Origin: Thalassobacterium maritimum
GTDB taxonomy: Bacteria; Verrucomicrobiota; Verrucomicrobiia; Opitutales; Coraliomargaritaceae
Assembly: GCF_031127805.1 (NCBI RefSeq)
Contig: NZ_JARXHW010000010.1
Location: 43,952-107,951 of the forward strand
Direction of reading: 5' to 3'
DNA: 64,000 nucleotides
The number at the start of each line of letters is the position of its first letter. Within the stretch, counting starts at the first letter, position 1. The notes beneath the pieces were generated by a model, which did no database searches, was not told the origin of the DNA, and saw only the letters and a program-made list of their open reading frames with translations. The position numbers and the translations under genes are program-made. Shown piece by piece: positions 26,557 to 36,198 of this stretch.

Positions 26557-26584
26557 TTGACAGGGAACCTCTCGATTCTACTGT
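26557..26584 (+). promoter_or_regulatory. Sigma-70 promoter of the rplM-rpsI operon
   Basis: A perfect TTGACA (26557-26562) is followed after 16 bases by TACTGT (26579-26584). Predicted transcription would start around 26591, giving a very short leader before the rplM ATG at 26605. Confidence 0.55.
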
Positions 26585-26604
26585 TCACCGCTTTTCCAAA
26601 AATC

Positions 26605-27030
26605 ATGAAGACGACTTTAGCTACTAAATCAGACCATACCAAAGAATGGTATGTTGTCGATGCTGCCAACGAAACACTCGGCCGCATTTCCGTAAAAATT
26701 GCCAACGTGCTCCGCGGTCGCCACAAGCCGACCTACACACCGCACGCTGACACAGGCGACTTCGTTGTGGTTATCAACGCTGAGAAGATTAAAGTCTCCG
26801 GCAAAAAGAACACAGACAAGAGCTACATGTTCTACTCTGGCTGGATGGGCGGCGAAAGCCACGTCAGCATGAGCGATATGCGCGCTAAAAAGCCTGAGTT
26901 CATCATCGAGCACTCTGTAAAAGGCATGCTCCCACGCAACAAGCTTGGTCGCGCAATGATCAAGAAACTTAAAATCCACGCTGGTGCCGAGCATCCTTAC
27001 GAAGCACAACAGCCTAAACCTTTGGTTTAA
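26605..27030 (+). CDS. rplM: 50S ribosomal protein L13
   Basis: 141 residues, the usual length, starting MKTTLATK. Typical blocks are EWYVVDAANETLGRISVKIA, HADTGDFVVVINAEKIKVSG and MLPRNKLGRAMIKKLKIHAG. Sixteen further codons are open upstream to 26557 but overlap the promoter and are not family-like. It is followed after 18 bases by rpsI, the universal L13-S9 pair. Confidence 0.98.
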   Translation: MKTTLATKSDHTKEWYVVDAANETLGRISVKIANVLRGRHKPTYTPHADTGDFVVVINAEKIKVSGKKNTDKSYMFYSGWMGGESHVSMSDMRAKKPEFIIEHSVKGMLPRNKLGRAMIKKLKIHAGAEHPYEAQQPKPLV

Positions 27031-27048
27031 TAGCCCAATTTTAATACC

Positions 27049-27441
27049 ATGAGCGAAGAAACATTTGTAACCGTCGGCCGTCGTAAGACAGCCACCGCAC
27101 GCGTCCGCCTTACTCGCGGCACTGGCAAGGTAGTCGTTAACGGCTCCGAGCCTCTCGCCTACTTCAAGACTGAAGAATTTGCTAACGCAGCCCTCTCTCC
27201 TTTGAAGACAGTTGAGATGTCCGACCAAGTGGACATCACTGTAAAAGCACAAGGTGGCGGCCTCAACGGCCAAGCTGGTGCAGTTCGCCTCGGTATCGCC
27301 CGCGCTCTTGAGAAGCTGAACGCAGATTTGCGCGTGCCTCTCAAGCAAGAAGGCCACATGAAGCGTGACCCTCGCTCTCGTGAGCGTAAGAAAGCCGGCC
27401 AACCCGGTGCACGTAAGCGCTTCCAATTCTCGAAACGTTAA
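27049..27441 (+). CDS. rpsI: 30S ribosomal protein S9
   Basis: 130 residues: TVGRRKTATARVRL at the start, GGGLNGQAGAVRLGIARAL in the middle and the basic C-terminal tail KKAGQPGARKRFQFSKR that reaches the P-site tRNA. Second gene of the rplM-rpsI operon, with a terminator after it. Confidence 0.98.
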   Translation: MSEETFVTVGRRKTATARVRLTRGTGKVVVNGSEPLAYFKTEEFANAALSPLKTVEMSDQVDITVKAQGGGLNGQAGAVRLGIARALEKLNADLRVPLKQEGHMKRDPRSRERKKAGQPGARKRFQFSKR

Positions 27442-27476
27442 ACCGCCGCGGCGGCAATGGTCGCATCTCTTTTTGC

Positions 27477-27517
27477 AACCCTCCAAAGCCGCGCAAGCGT
27501 GCCTTGGAGGGTTTTTT
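27477..27517 (+). terminator. Rho-independent terminator after rpsI
   Basis: AACCCTCCAA (27477-27486) pairs with TTGGAGGGTT (27504-27513), followed by further T. It separates the ribosomal operon from argC. Confidence 0.9.
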
Positions 27518-27554
27518 CGTTTCATTAGCTCCACTTAAAATCACTAATACAATC

Positions 27555-28583
27555 ATGAATGCAGCAATCATAGGCGCCTCGGGCTACTCCGGCGAAGAAC
27601 TGGTCCGGCTTCTTTCCCGGCACCCGGATGTTAAACTGACGGCAGTGACCTCGCGCTCGCTGGCAGGTAAATTAGTGGGCGATCAAATGCCGGCCCTGCG
27701 ACATCTGGTGGGCGACCTGTCTTTTACCGCATCCAATCCGGCGGAGCTCGCCGCCTCCACGGAGATCGACATCTTTTTTCTCGCCCTCCCCCACGGCGTG
27801 GCTTCTGAGTTTGCCGATCCACTCTATCAAGCGGGCAAAACGGTGATCGACCTCAGCGCGGACTTCCGCCTCGGCTCGACTCGGGTGTACGAAGACTATT
27901 ACGGCCAAGCACACCCGGCCCCACACCTACTGGAAGCCGCTCCCTATGTCATCCCGGAACTCGCCGACGACAAATGGAAGAGCGCCTCGCTGATTGCCTG
28001 CCCGGGCTGCTACCCGACCAGCATTCAATTGCCACTGGTCCCCTTGCTCAAAGCGGGACTGATCGACCCCAAGGGAATCATAATCAATAGCTACAGTGGT
28101 GTCAGCGGTGCCGGCCGTAAGGTCGCCGAAGACTTCATCTACTGCGAGCGCAACGAAAGCATGAAGGGCTATGGTATGCCCAAGCACCGCCACCTGTCCG
28201 AGATCGAAGAGCAACTCGAAAAAGCGGCCTTCGCCGACTGCATCGTGCAGTTCAACCCACACCTCGCCCCCATGTCACGCGGCATCTCCACCACCATCGT
28301 GGCCAAGGCCAAGCTCAAAGACTCTCTAAATAGTGTCTACGACACCTGGGAAAAGGCCTACGGCGGCAAGCCTTTCGTTTCCGTGCTGCCCACAGGCACC
28401 TTTCCAGACACCAAACACGTAACCGGCACTAACCGGGCCGACATATCCGCGGTGTACGACCCACGCACGGGCAATTTCATCATTAATTCTGTCATCGATA
28501 ATCTCATCAAGGGTGCCAGTGGCCAAGCCGTCCAACTCATGAATCTAAAGTTCGGCTTCGAAGAAACCGCTGGCCTACTCTAA
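27555..28583 (+). CDS. argC: N-acetyl-gamma-glutamyl-phosphate reductase
   Basis: 342 residues from the ATG at 27555 (MNAAIIGASGYSGEELVRLL, the NADP-binding loop). The catalytic Cys is in IACPGCYPTSIQLPL, and YSGVSGAGR and PKHRHLSEIE are further active-site blocks. It reduces N-acetylglutamyl phosphate in arginine synthesis. First gene of argCJBDF. Confidence 0.97.
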   Translation: MNAAIIGASGYSGEELVRLLSRHPDVKLTAVTSRSLAGKLVGDQMPALRHLVGDLSFTASNPAELAASTEIDIFFLALPHGVASEFADPLYQAGKTVIDLSADFRLGSTRVYEDYYGQAHPAPHLLEAAPYVIPELADDKWKSASLIACPGCYPTSIQLPLVPLLKAGLIDPKGIIINSYSGVSGAGRKVAEDFIYCERNESMKGYGMPKHRHLSEIEEQLEKAAFADCIVQFNPHLAPMSRGISTTIVAKAKLKDSLNSVYDTWEKAYGGKPFVSVLPTGTFPDTKHVTGTNRADISAVYDPRTGNFIINSVIDNLIKGASGQAVQLMNLKFGFEETAGLL

Positions 28584-28614
28584 TCTCAGCTCTCAGCTCT
28601 CAGCCCTCATCCTA

Positions 28615-29841
28615 ATGATCCAAGTTCAGCTAATCGAAAATCCACAAGGTATCGCCGACTGCCCCGGCTTCAAATCCGCGGGTGTCGCCGCGGACATCCG
28701 GGAGAAGGGCGACCTCCAACGACTCGATCTGGCATTGGTGACAGCCGAGCAAGCTTGCAATGCTGCGGGGGTCTTCACGCTCAACGATGTGTGTGCCGCC
28801 CCCGTGCACGTGTGCAAGGCGATCCTCTCACAGCCCAACATGAAGGTCGCTGGCTTTGTTGCCAATAGCGGTAATGCCAACGCAGCTACAGCGGAACAGG
28901 GCATGCGCGACGCCAAGGAAATGTCTGCGATCGCACAGCTGGAGACCGGTATCGGCTCGCCTTTTTTGGTCTGCTCGACCGGGCGCATCGGACGCAAGCT
29001 GCCCATGGGCAAAATTAAATCCGGCATCGCCGCGGCCGCACACGCACTCAGCTCAGAAACACAGGCCTCGCTGGATGCAGCCGATGCCATTCTGACCTCC
29101 GACACCCGGCGCAAGTGCGCCACAGCACGCTTCACTTACCAAGGCCAAACACTCACCGTCGCGGGCATCGCCAAGGGCGCAGGCATGATCGAGCCCAATA
29201 TGGCCACCATGCTCGCCTTCCTCGCCACCGATCTGGAGGTGGACAACGCCGCGCTGAAAGATACTCTGGTCCAAGCCTGCAATCAGACCTTTAACCGTAT
29301 CTCAATCGACGGCGACATGAGCACCAACGACACCGTGCTACTACTCGCCAACGGCAAGTCCGGCTTGGTGCCCAACGATTCACCCGAACTGTTGCAAGCC
29401 TTCCGCGAGGCCGTGCTCCAGGTCTGCGATGCTCTGGCGGAAAAAATCGTCGGCGATGGTGAAAAAGTAACCAAACTGGTCGAATTAGTCGTCGAAGGCT
29501 GCCAAAGCGAACAGGACGCCGAAAAAGTGGCTCGCGCCGTGGGCAACTCTTTATTGGTCAAGACTTCCTGGTATGGCTCCGACCCAAACTGGGGCCGCCT
29601 CGCCGACGCCGCCGGCTACGCCCGCGTCGGACTCAAAGAAGCATGCTTCGACATCCACTACGACGATGTGCCCGCCCTCATCGGTGGACTCCCCCAAGAC
29701 AGCAACCTCGCCCAGTGGAAAGCGATCGTGTCCAAAAAACGCTTCCGTATCACTCTCAATCTAAACCAAGGCAGCGGCAGCTTCCGCCTACTCACTTCCG
29801 ATCTCAGTGAGGCCTACGTAGACTTCAATAAATCCGAATAA
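28615..29841 (+). CDS. argJ: Arginine biosynthesis protein ArgJ (ornithine acetyltransferase)
   Basis: 408 residues. The self-cleavage site is MIEPNMATMLAF, with A197/T198; the Thr becomes the N-terminal nucleophile of the beta chain. It moves acetyl from N-acetylornithine to glutamate, closing the acetyl cycle, which explains why no argE is in the cluster. Its stop overlaps the argB start by one base. The 31-base gap to argC holds three CTCAGCT repeats. Confidence 0.96.
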   Translation: MIQVQLIENPQGIADCPGFKSAGVAADIREKGDLQRLDLALVTAEQACNAAGVFTLNDVCAAPVHVCKAILSQPNMKVAGFVANSGNANAATAEQGMRDAKEMSAIAQLETGIGSPFLVCSTGRIGRKLPMGKIKSGIAAAAHALSSETQASLDAADAILTSDTRRKCATARFTYQGQTLTVAGIAKGAGMIEPNMATMLAFLATDLEVDNAALKDTLVQACNQTFNRISIDGDMSTNDTVLLLANGKSGLVPNDSPELLQAFREAVLQVCDALAEKIVGDGEKVTKLVELVVEGCQSEQDAEKVARAVGNSLLVKTSWYGSDPNWGRLADAAGYARVGLKEACFDIHYDDVPALIGGLPQDSNLAQWKAIVSKKRFRITLNLNQGSGSFRLLTSDLSEAYVDFNKSE

Positions 29842-30731
29842 TGTCCGATATTTCCCAACTCGACGTCACCACCAAGGCAGCCGTGCTGCTTGAAGCGCTT
29901 CCCTACATCCAACGCTTTCGCGATGCGATCTTTGTGGTGAAATACGGTGGTGCCTTTATGGACGATGCCGACCCGATGGTGCGCACCCGTGTCGCCACCG
30001 ACATCGCCTTCTTGCATGCGGCCGGCATCAAAGTTGTGGTCGTACACGGCGGCGGCAAAGCCATCACACGCGCACTGGCTGAATCCAATGTACAAACACG
30101 CTTCGAGCACGGTCTTCGCGTCACCGACGCCGAGTCGGTCAAAGTGGTCGACCACACTCTCAACAAAATCGTCAACCTCGAGATTTGCGAAATCCTGCAG
30201 GCCAAAAACGCCCGCCCACTCGCGATTCCGGGTAACAACATCCTGGTCTGCGATAAGAAACAAGTCGTCGTGGACGGCGAAGAACTCGATCTGGGCTTCG
30301 TTGGTGAGACGCATACCGTCAAAACCAAAATCATTAAAAAGGCACTCAACGATGGCTACATCCCCATCATTTCGCCCATCGCCTGCGACGAAGACGGCCA
30401 AGTGTATAATACCAACGCCGACGCCGCCGCAGGTCGTGTGGCCGCCGCGCTGCGCGCCCGACGCCTCGTCTACCTCTGCGACGTGCCCGGACTGATGAAG
30501 GATATAAATGATCCCACCTCGCTAATCTCTTCACTCAACGCCGACGATGTCGCCGGCCTGGTCCAAGATGGCACCATCAACAAAGGCATGATTCCCAAAA
30601 CCGACAGCGCCGTCAAAGCGCTCCGCAGTGGCGTGCACCGTGTCCACTTTATCGACGGCGAGCAGCCCCACAGCCTACTACTGGAAATTTTCACCGACAA
30701 GGGCGTCGGCACCGAAATCGTTAATTCGTAG
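29841..30731 (+). CDS. argB: Acetylglutamate kinase
   Basis: 296 residues of the amino-acid kinase fold: FVVKYGGAFMDD (substrate/phosphate loop), VVVHGGGKAITRAL and the C-terminal GMIPKTDSAVKALRSGV block. It phosphorylates N-acetylglutamate. The N-terminal helix (QLDVTTKAAVLLEALPYIQRF) is the type found in hexameric arginine-inhibited enzymes, so feedback by arginine is likely. Confidence 0.97.
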   Translation: MSDISQLDVTTKAAVLLEALPYIQRFRDAIFVVKYGGAFMDDADPMVRTRVATDIAFLHAAGIKVVVVHGGGKAITRALAESNVQTRFEHGLRVTDAESVKVVDHTLNKIVNLEICEILQAKNARPLAIPGNNILVCDKKQVVVDGEELDLGFVGETHTVKTKIIKKALNDGYIPIISPIACDEDGQVYNTNADAAAGRVAAALRARRLVYLCDVPGLMKDINDPTSLISSLNADDVAGLVQDGTINKGMIPKTDSAVKALRSGVHRVHFIDGEQPHSLLLEIFTDKGVGTEIVNS

Positions 30732-30825
30732 CGAGCCTTTCGACTCGGTTAACCCGTTTTCAGTTTACCGTTCCTCAGTTCAACCGAAAACTGACAAACA
30801 GAAAACCAGCCAACTTTTTCCTCCC

Positions 30826-32016
30826 ATGAACCACCATCCGACACTCATCAAAAACTATGGCCCGCCCGCGTTTAACGCCGTGCGGGGCCAAGGCGTGTAT
30901 CTCTACGACGACGCCGACAACGAGTATTTAGATTTTGGCAGCGGCATCGCCGTCACTTCTGTGGGGCACTCCCACCCGAAATGGGTGGCGGCAATGCATA
31001 CCCAAGCTGCCACACTCACTCATTGCAGCAACCTCTACGGCATCCCCGGACAGCAAAAGCTCGCCGACCGCCTCGTTGCTAAAGCTGGCCCTGGCCGGAC
31101 GCTCTTCTGCAATAGCGGCGCCGAAGCCAACGAGGCTTTGATCAAACTGGCACGGCTGCACGGAAAAAAGCTGAGCGGCGAAGAAGGCAAACGCTTCACA
31201 GTCGTCGCCGCGAAAAATGCCTTCCACGGGCGGACCTTCGGCGGTATGGGCGCCACACCTCAGGAAAAGATCCAAGGCGGCTTCCGGCCCATGCTGGAAG
31301 GCTTTAAATTTGGTGAGCTCAACAACATCGAGAGTTTCGACCAATTAGTCGACGACTCCGTAGCCGCCGTATTCATCGAATCCATACAAGGCGAAGGTGG
31401 CCTCTTCCCTGCCGAAAGCAGCTTCCTACAAGAATTACGGGCACTCTGCACCGAGCGGGGCGCACTGCTCATGCTGGATGAAGTGCAATGCGGCATCGGC
31501 CGCAGTGGACACTTTTTCGCCTTCGAAGCCAGCGGCGTCCAACCCGACGCGATCGGTATGGCCAAAGGCCTCGGCGCCGGCTTCCCGATCGGCGCCATCT
31601 GGGTCTCGGAGCCCTACGCCGCGCTCTTCCAGCCCGGCTCGCACGGCACGACTTTTGGGGGCAGCCCGCTCGCCTGTGCCGCTGCCAACGCCACCCTCGA
31701 CATTATCGAAGAGGAGCAACTCATCCAACAGGTGGCTGCCAACAGCCCGGCCTGGCACGCTCAACTACAAAAACTCGCCCAAAAGTATCCCGAGCTGATT
31801 GCTGGCATACGGGGTGCTGGATACATGGTCGGCCTCGTGCTCAAGCCCGAAGGCCTCAACCTCAGCATCACAGCGGCCGCCCGTGAGAAAAAGCTACTCG
31901 TCGTCCCCGCGGGCAACAATGTCGTTCGCTTGCTGCCCGCACTCATCGCGACACCCGCACAACTCAGCGAATCCGTCGAAATCCTCGATGCCATCTTCGC
32001 CAACACCGAAGCTTAA
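30826..32016 (+). CDS. argD: Acetylornithine aminotransferase
   Basis: 396 residues, PLP class III. The PLP Lys is in IGMAKGLGAGFPIGA, the ring Asp in MLDEVQCGIGRSG, and the phosphate loop in FCNSGAEANEALIK. The start is taken at 30826 (MNHHPTLIKNYG); the open frame continues upstream into argB in another frame but is not family-like. It forms N-acetylornithine. Confidence 0.96.
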   Translation: MNHHPTLIKNYGPPAFNAVRGQGVYLYDDADNEYLDFGSGIAVTSVGHSHPKWVAAMHTQAATLTHCSNLYGIPGQQKLADRLVAKAGPGRTLFCNSGAEANEALIKLARLHGKKLSGEEGKRFTVVAAKNAFHGRTFGGMGATPQEKIQGGFRPMLEGFKFGELNNIESFDQLVDDSVAAVFIESIQGEGGLFPAESSFLQELRALCTERGALLMLDEVQCGIGRSGHFFAFEASGVQPDAIGMAKGLGAGFPIGAIWVSEPYAALFQPGSHGTTFGGSPLACAAANATLDIIEEEQLIQQVAANSPAWHAQLQKLAQKYPELIAGIRGAGYMVGLVLKPEGLNLSITAAAREKKLLVVPAGNNVVRLLPALIATPAQLSESVEILDAIFANTEA

Positions 32017-32077
32017 ACTTCGAATATTAAATCATTTCTAACTCCTTTAATAAAAACCATTACACTCAACATTCAGC

Positions 32078-32091
32078 GTTCGAGCTCGAAC
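32078..32091. promoter_or_regulatory. 14-bp perfect palindrome upstream of argF
   Basis: GTTCGAGCTCGAAC is a perfect 14-base palindrome, 20 bases before the argF ATG, flanked more widely by AACAT and ATGTT. It could be an operator, or a repeat remnant. It does not match the E. coli ARG box well. Confidence 0.3.
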
Positions 32092-32110
32092 CCTCGATGT
32101 TCCCCCAGTC

Positions 32111-33049
32111 ATGCACCACTTTTTAAAAGAAACCGATTTCAGCCTCGAACAGGCCCAACAGGTATTCCTGTTGGCCAAGCAATTCAAAGCCGAACGGGCC
32201 AGCTCGGCGCAGCCACTCAGCACTCAATCCTGGGGCCTACTTTTTTACAAGAGCAGCACCCGCACCCGGATCTCCTTCGAAGTCGGCGTGCATGAACTCG
32301 GCGGACATCCCGTCGTGCTCAACTCACAAAACACTCAGATCGGACGCGGCGAAACCATCGAAGATACCGCCAAAGTTATGTCGCGCTACCTGCACGGCCT
32401 CGTCATCCGGACCTTTGCCCACAGCATCATCGAAGACTTTGCCGCGCATGCCAGCATGCCCATTGTCAACGGCCTGACCGACTTCAACCACCCCTGCCAA
32501 CTCTACACCGATATTTTCACTCTGTTGGAGCGCTACTCGCCCGAGGACATGGATATCGAAACGCTCAAAGGCAAAAAAGTCGCCTTCCTCGGCGACTGCG
32601 CCAGCAACATGGCCAACTCGTGGATTCATACTGCCGCCATGTTCGGCATGGAGATCGTACTGGCAGGCCCCGAAGGTTTTGAGCCCGGCAGCGAAATCGA
32701 TGACGCTCTCAAAGCCGACGGACTGGAATTAAACTACACTTTCACGACCGATCCCACAGCCGCCTTCCAAGACGCCGACGTCATCTACACCGATGTCTGG
32801 GTTTCCATGGGCGACGAAGCCGAAGCCGAGAAACGCAAAGCCGAGATGGCCCCTTATCAAGTAACCCGCGAACTACTCGCCCTAGCCAAAAGCGAGGCCT
32901 ACTTCATGCACTGCCTCCCCGCCCACGCCGGCGAAGAAGTCAGCCAAGAAGTGCTCGATAGCCCACAAAGCATCATCTTCGACGAAGCCGAAAACCGCCT
33001 CCACGCCCAAAAGGCAATCATGGCGAAATTAGTCGAACTGAACGCCTAA
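32111..33049 (+). CDS. argF: Ornithine carbamoyltransferase
   Basis: 312 residues: carbamoyl-phosphate loop KSSTRTRISFEVG, ornithine and domain-link block DFNHPCQLYTD, and HCLPAHAGEEV near the C-terminus, which marks ornithine rather than aspartate transcarbamylases. It makes citrulline and ends the argCJBDF cluster. A short CGCCT...AGGCG stem overlaps the stop but has no T tract. Confidence 0.97.
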   Translation: MHHFLKETDFSLEQAQQVFLLAKQFKAERASSAQPLSTQSWGLLFYKSSTRTRISFEVGVHELGGHPVVLNSQNTQIGRGETIEDTAKVMSRYLHGLVIRTFAHSIIEDFAAHASMPIVNGLTDFNHPCQLYTDIFTLLERYSPEDMDIETLKGKKVAFLGDCASNMANSWIHTAAMFGMEIVLAGPEGFEPGSEIDDALKADGLELNYTFTTDPTAAFQDADVIYTDVWVSMGDEAEAEKRKAEMAPYQVTRELLALAKSEAYFMHCLPAHAGEEVSQEVLDSPQSIIFDEAENRLHAQKAIMAKLVELNA

Positions 33050-33194
33050 AGGAGGCGTATCCGCTCGCCGAACGCCACCGACAGGCTCAGGCTCTACATC
33101 GGCTGTCGACAAGCACTGCGCCCACAAAGCAATACTCCTTGGTACATCGCCCCCTTTCCTCTTGCGAGGCTCGCTTGCGACATTTATCGCCTAG

Positions 33195-34856
33195 GTGCAA
33201 ATGCGCATTCAATTTCTGCCTCTTTGCTTCACCCTACTTTCCGCCATCGCTTGCGCGAGCTTCCTAGGCTGCGCCAAAGGCCAGAGCAACGTCGAGAAAG
33301 GTAACGCAGAACAGGAGCTCTATATCGGGATCGGCACCGAGCCTGAAGGGCTCGACCCACACATCGTGACAGGTGTCACGGAGCACTACGTGCTGCTCTC
33401 CCTCTTTGAAGGGCTCACCACTGTGCACCCCGAAACACTAGAAATCGAGCCTGGCGTCGCACAGTCATGGGAGCTCTCTGCCGATGGACTACGCTACACC
33501 TTTCACCTAAATCCCGCCGCCCGCTGGTCCAATGGTGATCCGCTCACTGCGGAAGATTTCCTTTTCGCCTACGAGCGCATACTCAGCCCCGCCATGGGTG
33601 CACCCTACGCCTACATGCTCTATTGCATTCGCGGCGCCGAAGCCTTCAACAAAGGCGAGCTGCAAAATTTTGCACAAGTCGGCCTCAGCTCGCCCGACCC
33701 ACATACGCTCATCATCGAGCTGGAAGCGCCCACTCCTTATTTACTCAGCCTCCCCACCCACTACACATGGTTCCCGCTACACAAAGCCAGCGTGCTCGCG
33801 CACGGCGGCATGACAGATCGCATCTCCAAATGGACCAAGCCTGACAACCTCGTCAGCAACGGCCCTTTCCAGCTCGACACCTGGCGGCTCAACCACTCCA
33901 TCCACGTCACCAAAAACCCTTATTACACGGCTCAAGAAAGCGTCCGACTCCAGGGCATACATTTTCTACCCATCGCCATCGACGCCGAAGAGCGCGCTTT
34001 TCGAACGCAGCAACTGCACATAACCAGCACAGTTCCGATCCCACGAATCGACTGGTATCGCCAAAACCAACCCGAGCGTATGCGCTTCGACACCTACCTG
34101 GGCGTTTACTACTACGCCATCAACACCGAGCACGGCCCCCTCAAAGATGCCCGCGTGCGCAAAGCGCTCGCCTACTCGATCGATCGCGAAGCTCTCACCG
34201 AGCATGTACTCAAAGCAGGTCAAAAGCCCGCCTATCATTTCACCCCGCCCAACACCGGCGGCTATAGCGCCGAAGTCAAATTACCCTACAATCCCGAACT
34301 CGCCCGCCAACTACTGGCCGAAGCCGGCTACCCTGGCGGCGAAGGCTTCCCCACCTTTGAGCTGCTGTTCAACACCAGCGAATCGCACCGCACAGTCGCA
34401 GTGGCCATCCAGCAGATGTGGAAACAGGAACTCGGCATCGACATCGGCCTCTACAATCAAGAGTGGAAAGTATACCTCGCCACCCGCAAAGCCCGCGACT
34501 TCGACATCGTGCGCGCCGCCTGGATCGGCGACTACGTCGACCCCAACACCTTCCTCAGCCTAATCACCAGCGACAATGGCAACAACCACACGAATTGGGG
34601 CAGCGCACAGTACGATCAACTCATTCGACAAGCCGCCACCGAACAAGACCCCAACGCACGCTTGGATCTGTTCCAAAAGGCCGAAAAGATCCTAATCGAG
34701 GAAATGCCCGTTATCCCAATTTACTTCTATGTGCGCAGCATGCTGATCGACGAATCCGTGCAAGGCTGGTCGCCCAATATTCTCGATTACCACCCCTATC
34801 AGGATGTGTGGCTCAAGCCCACGACGCTCCCGACCGACGCCGGAGCAGCGCAATAA
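33195..34856 (+). CDS. Oligopeptide ABC transporter substrate-binding lipoprotein (SBP family 5)
   Basis: 553 residues. A lipoprotein signal ends in ASFLGC with acylated C26. The mature protein has the family-5 blocks LYIGIGTEPEGLDPH, the FHLNPAARWSNGDPLTAEDFLFAYERILSP region split over strands 2-3, VRKALAYSIDREALTEHVL and a closing IPIYFYVRS. This resembles OppA/MppA. No permease or ATPase genes are adjacent, so it is an orphan that must share a transporter. Short ACAGGCTCAG-containing sequences lie in both flanking gaps. Confidence 0.92.
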   Translation: MQMRIQFLPLCFTLLSAIACASFLGCAKGQSNVEKGNAEQELYIGIGTEPEGLDPHIVTGVTEHYVLLSLFEGLTTVHPETLEIEPGVAQSWELSADGLRYTFHLNPAARWSNGDPLTAEDFLFAYERILSPAMGAPYAYMLYCIRGAEAFNKGELQNFAQVGLSSPDPHTLIIELEAPTPYLLSLPTHYTWFPLHKASVLAHGGMTDRISKWTKPDNLVSNGPFQLDTWRLNHSIHVTKNPYYTAQESVRLQGIHFLPIAIDAEERAFRTQQLHITSTVPIPRIDWYRQNQPERMRFDTYLGVYYYAINTEHGPLKDARVRKALAYSIDREALTEHVLKAGQKPAYHFTPPNTGGYSAEVKLPYNPELARQLLAEAGYPGGEGFPTFELLFNTSESHRTVAVAIQQMWKQELGIDIGLYNQEWKVYLATRKARDFDIVRAAWIGDYVDPNTFLSLITSDNGNNHTNWGSAQYDQLIRQAATEQDPNARLDLFQKAEKILIEEMPVIPIYFYVRSMLIDESVQGWSPNILDYHPYQDVWLKPTTLPTDAGAAQ

Positions 34857-35058
34857 ATTCGCCGCCCTCCCCAGTATAAGTGCAAATGCCACAGGCTCAG
34901 ACACCGTCTGCCCATATATACCGAGTGCCCTTTTATAGCCGAGATCATAAAAGCTCTGGAGCTATACCTATAAACCCAATCACATATCCGTATAGATTTG
35001 CACTCAACGAAAAGAGACTTCAGAATTGGCACACAATTTGATAAGGAAGAAACATAAT

Positions 35059-36195
35059 ATGAAGCTTATAAAACTATGCCCCCTACTATGTGTATATTTT
35101 ACGATGAGCTTCAATGCCTTCGGTCAATCTCCTCCAGTGGACTTGGCAGATCTGAGTCTAGGCGATTTACTAAATGCGAAAATCATTCGTTCGCAGTCGA
35201 ATCAGATCACACAAGATAACTTCAACAAGGATCCATTAAATCGACCAAAAGCTCATTTAGTTTCCGACCGCTTACATGTCAGCCTTAGCTACATCGACGT
35301 AAAATTCGACACCTACAAAGATGGCACGAAGGACTTATCCACAAGTGATGTACTCTGGTCTGGTCCCGGCAGCCTCGAAGCACGCACAGATGAGAACTTC
35401 CCTGTCGTGCCGACAATCATATACCAGCAAGCAGTCCAATTCACTGCTTCCTATGACATCTCTGAGCGCTACAGTATCCATGCAAGTATCCCCTATATCC
35501 GCCAAGAGACGGAGCATATCAGCAGTGTGCCAGGATTTAGCGACTTCACGATCGTGAGCCAAGGCATTGGTGACATTGAGATCGGTGCCTCTTGGTTCGT
35601 ACCATTGAATTCAAGCAACAGTATGCTTTTCAATCTAGGCCTCAGCTTACCAACTGGATCCATCGACGAAAAGGGACGCACCCCTCGTGATGCCAATAGG
35701 GATACTCAGCTTCCCTACACGATGCAGCTTGGCTCTGGCACCTATGACCTGCGCCCTTCAATCACTTATACAGGGAAGTCAGGTCTTTGGCGCTACGGAG
35801 CGAACTTAAACCTCACCCTACGAACTGGAAAGAACTCTCGAAATTACAGTTTAGGCAACGTTTACCAAGCTGATATCTGGACTCGCTACGAACGCTGTGA
35901 CTGGATTCAACCATCGTTTAGAGTCAACGCAATCGTATGGGATCGAATTAGCGGACAGGACGACGAGATCACCACGGCAGGCCCGTATCCTTACCCCGCA
36001 GCAGTCACGAATCCGGACTATTTTGGGGGCACTAAGTTCATCACACAGTTTGGATTACGCCTCAAAGACCCTAAGGGCTTACTGAAAAATACATTTTTGG
36101 AGCTGGAAGCAGGACTCCCGATCTATCAACGCTTGAATGGCCCACAGCCCTCCGAGAACTGGCGCATGTCCGCAAGCTTTGTGCTCAATTTTTAA
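35059..36195 (+). CDS. Putative outer-membrane beta-barrel protein
   Basis: 378 residues from the ATG at 35059, which has AAGGA upstream. A signal peptide (MKLIKLCPLLCVYFTMSFNAFGQ) is followed by VDLADLSLGDLLNAKI, a segment like the N-terminal extension of TonB-dependent receptors. Then come alternating amphipathic strands with turns, FNLGLSLPTGSIDEKGR, LPYTMQLGSGTYDLRPS and a terminal aromatic strand MSASFVLNF. The repeat-strand pattern resembles PF13557 (MetA-type) outer-membrane proteins; no plug domain is present. It is followed at once by YfiR and a hybrid kinase, so it may be a receptor or porin for that signalling system. Family assignment is tentative. Confidence 0.7.
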   Translation: MKLIKLCPLLCVYFTMSFNAFGQSPPVDLADLSLGDLLNAKIIRSQSNQITQDNFNKDPLNRPKAHLVSDRLHVSLSYIDVKFDTYKDGTKDLSTSDVLWSGPGSLEARTDENFPVVPTIIYQQAVQFTASYDISERYSIHASIPYIRQETEHISSVPGFSDFTIVSQGIGDIEIGASWFVPLNSSNSMLFNLGLSLPTGSIDEKGRTPRDANRDTQLPYTMQLGSGTYDLRPSITYTGKSGLWRYGANLNLTLRTGKNSRNYSLGNVYQADIWTRYERCDWIQPSFRVNAIVWDRISGQDDEITTAGPYPYPAAVTNPDYFGGTKFITQFGLRLKDPKGLLKNTFLELEAGLPIYQRLNGPQPSENWRMSASFVLNF

Positions 36196-36198
36196 CAC

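Noticed and set aside
26629..27534. 301-codon open frame on the minus strand
   Set aside because: Antisense to rplM and rpsI, which are certain.
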